Origin: Bacillota bacterium | GTDB lineage: Bacteria; Bacillota; Dethiobacteria; Dethiobacterales; Dethiobacteraceae | Assembly (NCBI GenBank): GCA_024650095.1 | Contig: JANKMV010000027.1 | Span: 1-13,020 of the forward strand | Reading direction: 5' to 3' | DNA length: 13,020 bases | In this document: positions 5,578 to 13,020 of the stretch, one piece after another | Layout: each line of letters opens with the position of its first letter | How positions within the stretch are numbered: position 1 is the stretch's first letter | The notes under the pieces: generated by a model | What the model was told of the DNA's origin: nothing | What the model saw: the letters and a program-made list of their open reading frames with translations, nothing else | Databases searched by the model: none | Translations under genes and position numbers: made by a program

Positions 5578-7074
5578 TTACCGTTGACTTTGCTTCTTTT
5601 TTGCTTTATTTTGATACATCCGATTGTCAGCTTTCTTGATGAGCTCTTCAAGACTTGTATCAGATTCGCCAACAGAATATCCAACAGATATGCCCAACTG
5701 TAACTTGCTATTGATATTGTTGTTAACAATGGCATTGCAGATTCGTCCCTTAAATTCTTCCGCCTGATACTTATCACATTTTTGTATTATAATTACAAAC
5801 TCATCGCCCCCTATCCGTGCAATAAAGTCTGCATTTCTTGTAGATGCCTTAAGTAAACTAGCGGCCAATGTAATTAGCTTATCACCTTCTGCATGACCTA
5901 AACTATCATTGATTACCTTTAACCCGTCTAAATCACAAAGAAAAGCAGTAACGGGATATTCGACTACAGCTTCAGTAAGAAATTTGTTATAGTAAGTACG
6001 GTTATAGAGGCCCGTCATTGTATCGTGATGACTGTTATATTCTGCTTCATTTCTTGATTGAATAAGCAATTCATATTTCTTTACATTTGAGAGAACAAGA
6101 GCACTAACGTTTACTAGAGCAATAGATAAATTCAAGTAGTCATCGAAGTGTTGTGGGAACAAAAAATCGCCGACTTTCAAAATACCGAACAACTCGTCAT
6201 TATACTTAATTTTTATATAAAAACCATTTTTGCATGAATTTAACCAATAATGCATATCGTCATTTAGTACGCCCACCTGAAACTCATGGTCTTGAGCGTT
6301 TTTGATTTTGTCTTTTTCAATATAATCGCATGTTTGAGCACCAAAGAGAAAAAGAAACACTTCTTTAATCTTGCCAATAACTTCTCTTTGATTATCAGAA
6401 TTTGATATTTGCTCCATTACTTTTAAAACTGCAGCATACTCCGCAAGTTGACGGCGTAGATCATTCATTTCTGCTTTACTTTCAGTCTTTATACAATGCA
6501 GTCTCCATTCAAGGACAATACTGCGCAAATAGACGGACACCATCTCCAAATCAATTTGTATTACTCTGTAAGGGATATTGAGATAGTTGGATAAATCCTG
6601 TAATTTATGCTGGGCTTTATTATCAATACCAGCATCTAAAAACACAAGTTCTTTGGCAAACTCCCCATAGAAATTGCGAGCAATATCCTGTTCAAAACCA
6701 GCCTCACGTAAGCGAGATTGCCAGTCAGACAGCCAACCGGAACTGATTAAATAGCCACCATTTTCTATTATATAGTCACTAAATTGCCTGTGTATTAAAT
6801 GTGAAAAACAAGAAACTGACCGATGCAATTTGTAACCCTCTGGCAGAAGGTGTTTATATTGCATAACATCACAAGATGAACTGCACACAAGTGCAACTTG
6901 ATTTTGGTGGTATTCCGCTTGCTGGAATAATTGCTGCACACTAACTTTATTTCCCTTTGATTCGCACAAGCTAGGAAATGCACGAACAATAACATCTTCA
7001 TATTGTTCGTGTTCTGCGGCCTTGCAAAATTCAGAACAATAATTTTCGCAAACTAAAAGAATCAGTTTTTTCAT
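5578..7074 (-). CDS. DUF1638-like / GAF-like / GGDEF protein, probable diguanylate cyclase
   Basis: 498 aa. The ATG at 7074 overlaps the stop of the preceding methyltransferase gene (ATGA), so translation is coupled. Residues about 1-190 resemble DUF1638: a Cys-containing strand (ALVCSSSCDV, 61-70), SCFSHLI (88-94), then GGYLISSGWLSDW (106-118), which matches the YYLTPGW-type motif I recall for that family. A helical linker leads to a GAF-like region (about 215-335). The GGDEF domain follows: DTMTGLYNR (351-359), DLDGLKVIND (381-390), intact GGDEF at 422-426, and an RxxD I-site (RNAD, 413-416) exactly five residues before it, the usual product-inhibition site. It should therefore make c-di-GMP and be feedback-controlled. 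There is no membrane segment, so it is cytoplasmic. The fusion and operon suggest that the N-terminal domain senses the methyl-corrinoid system. The DUF1638 assignment is by motif memory and less certain than GGDEF. Confidence 0.85.
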   Translation of the reverse strand: MKKLILLVCENYCSEFCKAAEHEQYEDVIVRAFPSLCESKGNKVSVQQLFQQAEYHQNQVALVCSSSCDVMQYKHLLPEGYKLHRSVSCFSHLIHRQFSDYIIENGGYLISSGWLSDWQSRLREAGFEQDIARNFYGEFAKELVFLDAGIDNKAQHKLQDLSNYLNIPYRVIQIDLEMVSVYLRSIVLEWRLHCIKTESKAEMNDLRRQLAEYAAVLKVMEQISNSDNQREVIGKIKEVFLFLFGAQTCDYIEKDKIKNAQDHEFQVGVLNDDMHYWLNSCKNGFYIKIKYNDELFGILKVGDFLFPQHFDDYLNLSIALVNVSALVLSNVKKYELLIQSRNEAEYNSHHDTMTGLYNRTYYNKFLTEAVVEYPVTAFLCDLDGLKVINDSLGHAEGDKLITLAASLLKASTRNADFIARIGGDEFVIIIQKCDKYQAEEFKGRICNAIVNNNINSKLQLGISVGYSVGESDTSLEELIKKADNRMYQNKAKKKQSQR

Positions 7075-8126
7075 TTTTTATCAACCCAGTTTAATGGGTA
7101 GCTACCCCACTTCCTCACAGCCTCACCAATGGCAAGCAGAACATCTTCAGAGACTTGCCATGGAATTTCCCCATGATTATCTGATAATATTAGTCCACCA
7201 CCAACTCCTGTAGCGGCGATAATCTCTTTCACTTGTTTTTCTGCTATTTGACAATCCCAATTTACCATGTCCATGGCGTTCATGTTTCCAAGTAGGCAAA
7301 TTTTATTTTGACTAGCTTTTTTAATATGTTCTAAACTATCTAACCCACTGAACCCTAGAACCGCACTGCCCATGGCAACAATGTCCTCTAGGACGGGTAG
7401 CGTCCTACCCGAGGCCAAATGCATAGCTGTTGGCCCGTTAATGCGTGCTAACGTCCTTTGATCAACAGAATAGCCGGTCGCAAAATACGTATTTCTTTCA
7501 ATTATTGTAGGGGAAGCTAAAGGATTAAAGTAACAGATTGCCGTTGCTCCTGCTTTGATCTGTGCATTTGCCCAAGCGACACAAAATTCCTCATTTATTT
7601 TCATTAACTTTGTAAAAGAGTCTTTATTGAAATACAACATCTCGATGTATTTTTCAAAGCCTAACTGCATAACTGGCAGTGAAAATGGTGACATAACAAC
7701 ACCAATTATAGGTACACTATCCTTCACTTCTTGCTTCAGTCTACTTGTTACTTCTAATACTCGCCGCAAGGACAGTGACTCATCAATTACAGGAATACTC
7801 ATATTAGTAATTTGTTGATACGATTGTAACATAGGTTCTCCAGAATTAGGAGGACCATCATCAACAAAGACAACCTCGGCTCCCCAAGCCTCCACCTCTA
7901 GCGCTGCATAAAAAAAAGTATAAAGACAATCATTGTTGTATTTTTTTTGCATCGCTAGCTGAGCGTGCACGACATTATCAACTGAAGAAAAGTAATCTTT
8001 CACGGTAAGCTTAAGTTCTTTCGCCCCATAAAGCGAAAGAAGTAAAAATAATGGAACCCGGTCAGGCTCTTGGTGACCTAGAGCAGTTAAAACACGTGTT
8101 AATGAATTCATAGTATCTTTACTCAT
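7071..8126 (-). CDS. URO-D/MtaA-family corrinoid methyltransferase
   Basis: 351 aa. The start at ATG 8126 (MSKDTMNSLTRVLTALGHQ) lies 4 nt after the corrinoid gene stop, with GGTGG upstream. Earlier in-frame starts would overlap that gene by up to 56 bp. The opening ALGHQEPDRVPLF, the later GVVMSPFSLP and the C-terminal GGGLIL block are typical of the uroporphyrinogen decarboxylase-like fold used by MtaA, MtbA and CmuA, which move methyl groups between a corrinoid protein and a thiol or folate. Those enzymes bind zinc by H-x-C plus a distal Cys. Here the positions read His236-Leu-Ala238 and, in the C-terminal block, SDNHGEIPW (Asn317/His318), so both Cys are missing and the distal ligand may be His. 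The methyl donor and acceptor are unknown. Neighbours on both sides are translationally coupled or nearly so. Confidence 0.8.
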   Translation of the reverse strand: MSKDTMNSLTRVLTALGHQEPDRVPLFLLLSLYGAKELKLTVKDYFSSVDNVVHAQLAMQKKYNNDCLYTFFYAALEVEAWGAEVVFVDDGPPNSGEPMLQSYQQITNMSIPVIDESLSLRRVLEVTSRLKQEVKDSVPIIGVVMSPFSLPVMQLGFEKYIEMLYFNKDSFTKLMKINEEFCVAWANAQIKAGATAICYFNPLASPTIIERNTYFATGYSVDQRTLARINGPTAMHLASGRTLPVLEDIVAMGSAVLGFSGLDSLEHIKKASQNKICLLGNMNAMDMVNWDCQIAEKQVKEIIAATGVGGGLILSDNHGEIPWQVSEDVLLAIGEAVRKWGSYPLNWVDKK

Positions 8127-8130
8127 CAAA

Positions 8131-8766
8131 TCACACCACCTGACTGATTGTCTCAATAATATGGGAGGCATTTTTACCGTCTGCATCGGCTCCGACTTTT
8201 CTCCATAGACTGGAATCTAGCCTAAAGGGAGCCCCTCCAACAATGATGCGAATTTTAGATTCTCTTTTTTCCAGTTCATCCTTAATATCTTTAACCTTCA
8301 TCGCAGACGTAAGCATTAAAGTTGAAATTAATAGAACATCAATCTCGTTTTCTATGGCAAGCTTCACGATTTCATCTGCATGTAAGCCGGCTCCAAAATC
8401 TATGAGGTGAAAACCATTGGCCCTAACAATTGAAGAAACTATCTTCTTTCCTAAACTATGATGATCCTGTAGTACCACGATTGCTAATCTAGGTTTTGCT
8501 TTTCTCTTAATCTGTAGTTTTGGCAAATAACTATCCGTGATTTCTTCCGCAATGACCCCACTCATATAAACCTGAGACAAGGAGACTGTTCCGTCTTCCC
8601 ATCCGTTTCCAATTTTCTCTAATGCCTGACCGATGATCCTTTCAATAGCTGCAAAGCTTTTAGCGACCGCAAAATACGATTCTATAATTCTTGATGCCTC
8701 GACTCTATTTACGGATAGTAATGCATTCGTAAAATCGTCTGATAGTTTTTCATCAATATAATCCAC
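8131..8766 (-). CDS. Corrinoid (B12-binding) methyltransferase protein, MtaC/MtbC-like
   Basis: 211 aa from GTG 8766, preferred because GAGGTG (8778-8773) lies 6 nt upstream. An ATG at 8802 gives 223 aa but has no recognisable ribosome binding site. The N-terminal about 80 residues form the helical cap (B12-binding 2) with repeated hydrophobic helices and GWEDGTVSLSQVY. The Rossmann B12 domain follows, with the D-x-H-x2-G motif as QDHHSLGKKIV; His103 would be the lower axial cobalt ligand. Later strands IDVLLISTLML and IIVGGAPF fit the fold. Such proteins shuttle a methyl group as methyl-Co(III). It is the first gene of the operon with the URO-D methyltransferase and the GGDEF protein. No MttB/MtaB-type substrate methyltransferase is present in the window, so the methyl source cannot be named. 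Confidence 0.85.
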   Translation of the reverse strand: MDYIDEKLSDDFTNALLSVNRVEASRIIESYFAVAKSFAAIERIIGQALEKIGNGWEDGTVSLSQVYMSGVIAEEITDSYLPKLQIKRKAKPRLAIVVLQDHHSLGKKIVSSIVRANGFHLIDFGAGLHADEIVKLAIENEIDVLLISTLMLTSAMKVKDIKDELEKRESKIRIIVGGAPFRLDSSLWRKVGADADGKNASHIIETISQVV

Positions 8767-9508
8767 CCTATTCACCTCTTTCGCTAGTACAACTTCTTTC
8801 ATTCGACATATTAATATAAATAATTGCTAGCGTGACGGACGCCTGAAAAATATCACCATAAACATACCTTCGGTAGCCTGGCTGTTTTTACATATACAAT
8901 GCTGCAGACCCTTTAGGTTTGCGTTCTAATCTTTCGATTGTTTTGCCTTTTCCAGTATAACAATAACTTATCATAGCGCTTGAAAAATAACAACAAAATA
9001 TTACAATATTCGCGCTTATTTGGCAATAACGTTTACATTGATTATAAGCTGCATTATCGGTAGCATCCACACACCCCTTCAACTAAAATGTTCCACCCGC
9101 AAAGCGGCGCTACTAAGACAAGTACAACGTATATCCTTGTTGCTGGCGCAGGTAGCGGAGAACAGGCTACTAGCGACATAATATTTTACCTTTACACCGT
9201 GGCAGTAAGCGATTAGTAATAAAATCTCTAACACAGAATAGCTGATCCAGTTCAGGTGCCAAAAAGGCTGTGCTGACAAAGAGGACGCATATGTTTTAGC
9301 TGAGATCTTAATATTCACCCTACGCGCACGGTGTGTACCGGAAGGGGGGTCATTAGTGCTCTAGCCGATGCGGGGCGACGATCGCTTCCGTGGCAAGCAT
9401 CCGTTTGAGGATAAAGACTTTGTGAAGATGAACAGATTCTTCTCGGCGAAAAGGTAAAATCAATCTAGTACAGCCTTCTTCCTATATACGAAAGATTACG
9501 CTGTTTAC
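8767..9508 (-). other. Intergenic region without a recognisable gene
   Basis: About 740 bp between the corrinoid operon and the katG terminator. Two open stretches on the minus strand (9318-9079 and 9082-8888) have poor starts, unusual Cys-rich composition and no family resemblance; the end of the second (GKGKTIERLERKPKGSAALYM) looks somewhat protein-like but was not identified. No convincing -35/-10 pair for the corrinoid operon was found. An AT-rich TATATT near 8807-8812 is a weak -10 candidate. Confidence 0.4.
9368..9457 (+). other. Short GC-rich plus-strand open frame, possibly a gene relic
   Basis: ATG at 9368 to TAA at 9457, 29 aa, reading MRGDDRFRGKHPFEDKDF and ending RFFSAKR. GGAAGGGGGG lies 19 nt upstream, too far for a normal ribosome binding site. 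It is richer in GC than the surroundings and its amino acid composition looks coding-like, as at the C-terminus of a decayed gene. I do not recognise the family. Confidence 0.25.
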
Positions 9509-9548
9509 AAAGAACCCACAGGAGTTAAAAAACTCCCGTGGGTTCTTT
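9509..9548 (-). terminator. katG terminator
   Basis: AAAGAACCCACAGGAGTT (9509-9526) and AACTCCCGTGGGTTCTTT (9531-9548) form an 18-bp stem with a 4-nt loop. One position is a G-U wobble when read on the minus strand but an A-C mismatch on the plus strand, so it is built for katG-sense transcription. It lies 74 bp after the katG stop codon. Confidence 0.85.
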
Positions 9549-9622
9549 ATTTGTATGGAGCCGGTCGGAGGTTTTGAATACCCAACATGCTGATTACAAT
9601 TCCTGATTGAGAGCTCTTTTCC

Positions 9623-11988
<2,366 letters not shown>

Positions 11989-12017
11989 TTGACATTATCC
12001 AGTATTTTCCCTATGAC
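11989..12017 (+). promoter_or_regulatory. Orphan plus-strand sigma-A-like promoter
   Basis: TTGACA (11989-11994), 17-nt spacer, TATGAC (12012-12017), matching 6/6 and 4/6 of consensus. No plus-strand gene follows. Transcription from about 12024 would run straight into the bidirectional hairpin at 12069-12113 and its T-run (GCGTTTTTTT), giving an RNA of about 100 nt. Confidence 0.4.
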
Positions 12018-12068
12018 CAATTCTCAATTGTAACCTATGCTTTGTCTTTTATACAGCTGAAGCTATGT

Positions 12069-12113
12069 AAATAACCACGGGCCAGTTTAGTTTGAACTGG
12101 CCCGTGGTTATTT
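12069..12113. terminator. Bidirectional terminator, perfect 19-bp stem
   Basis: AAATAACCACGGGCCAGTT (12069-12087) and its exact reverse complement (12095-12113) are separated by 7 nt. It lies 34 bp after the selenoprotein gene stop codon. The plus-strand side has a TTTTTTT tract soon after, while the minus-strand side relies on the U-rich arm end. It should end selenoprotein transcripts and any plus-strand transcript from the promoter at 11989-12017. Confidence 0.85.
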
Positions 12114-12147
12114 GCGTTTTTTTATGCATGCTATCGCTAGGGAGAAA

Positions 12148-13020
12148 TCAATCTTCCGTATGTTGTACCAAGGTTCTTTGAGGGATTAATGACCGAAGAC
12201 CTGTCAATCGCAGTGCTTCATCTTTGCTGTTGATACATACGTCTCTTACTCCACGCAGTAGTGTACCAGCGATAGTGTCATCCCAAAACCATTTATCAAG
12301 TACCTGACTAGTCAAATCAGCGGCACCCGGTTGTGCCGTGATAGCCTCGTAATAATAAGCCTTCAAATCCTCAGCTGCATACCTGAGTTCTTGAACTAAA
12401 GAGACATCCTCGCGGGGATTCTGAGGAATAATACCACTAAGGAAAGAGCACAAAAAATCTGCGATTATCTCCGGTGTGAGTTTGCTGATGCCGACGATGG
12501 AACGTCCCCGCGCTTTTACTGCCTGTTCATACCAGGGTCGCATCGAAGTCATTTCTACTTTGAAGTTGGAACAAAGGTCTTCAGCCTTTGTTTGGTTAAC
12601 CTGCTCCTTTTGCGGAACATATGGGCAGGCTAGCATCATCGGTTCATTTGTAGATATTTCTGGGGCATCCTCTAGGAAATCCATAAGCACTGGACCGTTG
12701 GTAGCTTCAAGAAGATTAAGTGCTGCCATCAGAACACGCTTCTGAAAAGCCGGATTATTCGGTACTCCAAATGGTCGCCCAAGTTCAAACGGTACCCAGA
12801 GTGCCCGTGGAGGTTTGATAATTTCTGTATGTGGCCGAATCAAGCTGATTTGTGTTGTTGCAATACCTTCTTCTTCAAAAAAATGTGCCAGCCCGCCCAC
12901 GGCGCGCGTGCAAAATGGTCAGACCGGTACCAACAATACGGTATCGACGTTGTCTTTTTTTAATAATCCTGCCAGGTAACGAGCCGATTGTTCCCATTTT
13001 ATTGGATCGATGGCACCCAT
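12148..13020 (-). CDS. GrdB/PrdB-family reductase selenoprotein (5' partial, UGA read as selenocysteine)
   Basis: 290 residues are visible when the in-frame TGA at 12921-12919 is read through. The frame enters at the window edge on an ATG (13020), which may be internal. Before the TGA it reads DNVDTVLLVPV, after it PFCTRAVGGLAHFFEEEGI, giving VPV-U-PFC-TR. This places Sec34 in a U-x-x-C redox motif as in selenoprotein B of glycine, betaine and sarcosine reductase (S/T-x-U-x-x-C-T-R). Downstream PPRALWVPFELGRPFGVP and the Q-x3-L helix match the family's conserved second half. Such proteins reductively cleave an amine or amino acid substrate; this branch lacks an assigned substrate that I know of. 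Starting translation at GTG 12900 would discard the active site and has no ribosome binding site. A small GC-rich hairpin (CGCC-GTG-GGCG) begins 14 nt after the TGA and could be the SECIS. A terminator follows the gene. Confidence 0.75.
12919..12921 (-). other. In-frame UGA, probable selenocysteine codon
   Basis: TGA flanked on both sides by conserved, uninterrupted protein sequence of the same family. It is followed by P-F-C, so it occupies the redox position of a U-x-x-C motif. The frame has no other stop from 13020 to 12150. Confidence 0.75.

Noticed and set aside
8825..8850. Sigma-54 promoter for the corrinoid operon (GG-N10-GC on the minus strand)
   Set aside because: Only the invariant GG and GC fit. 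The flanking TGGCAC and TTGCA bases do not, and no enhancer-binding protein gene is nearby.
8888..9318. Two minus-strand open frames as genes
   Set aside because: Poor starts, Cys-rich and erratic composition, and no recognisable family. They are kept only as notes in the intergenic entry.

Overview
All confident genes lie on the minus strand. The window looks like the chromosome of an anaerobic, low-to-mid GC, single-membrane (Clostridia/Peptococcaceae-like) bacterium. The evidence is two flavoprotein lipoproteins with short signal peptides, AGGAGG-type ribosome binding sites, a corrinoid protein with its methyltransferase, and a GrdB/PrdB-type gene with an in-frame UGA that reads as selenocysteine. 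The taxonomic placement is an inference from gene content only.

Layout from high to low coordinates (direction of transcription): (1) a 5'-partial GrdB-like selenoprotein (13020-12148) ending at a perfect 19-bp terminator hairpin; (2) katG, a bifunctional catalase-peroxidase (11818-9623), with its own terminator; (3) about 740 bp without a recognisable gene; (4) a tightly coupled three-gene operon (8766-5578): corrinoid protein, URO-D/MtaA-type methyltransferase, and a signalling protein joining a DUF1638-like domain, a GAF-like region and an intact GGDEF domain; (5) a 50-bp relic of the katG 3' end and a terminator; (6) a lone flavoprotein lipoprotein with a non-canonical active site (5207-3753) and its terminator; (7) a frameshifted relic of a GGDEF C-terminus; (8) two near-identical sigma-A promoters flanking a foldable leader; (9) a NusG-domain-II / FMN-binding / fumarate-reductase-like operon (3026-464); (10) rearranged katG debris, then the start of a possible membrane protein gene at the lower edge, interrupted by TGA.

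Two systems stand out. The operon 3026-464 has the composition of a flavin-based extracytoplasmic reductase: a membrane-anchored NusG-II protein, a lipoprotein with an S-G-A-T flavinylation site, and a FAD lipoprotein with the full fumarate-reductase residue set. The operon 8766-5578 puts a probable diguanylate cyclase under translational coupling with a methyl-corrinoid transfer pair. Its N-terminal domain resembles a family (DUF1638) that I associate with such methyltransferases, so it could link methyl-group metabolism to c-di-GMP. This is the best candidate for an undescribed system here.

The katG locus appears to have seeded debris elsewhere. Two further places carry katG-derived sequence about 90% or more identical to the intact gene. 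Each lies next to a hairpin whose 5' arm contains CCACGGGAG in the katG-sense direction, as in the intact gene's terminator.
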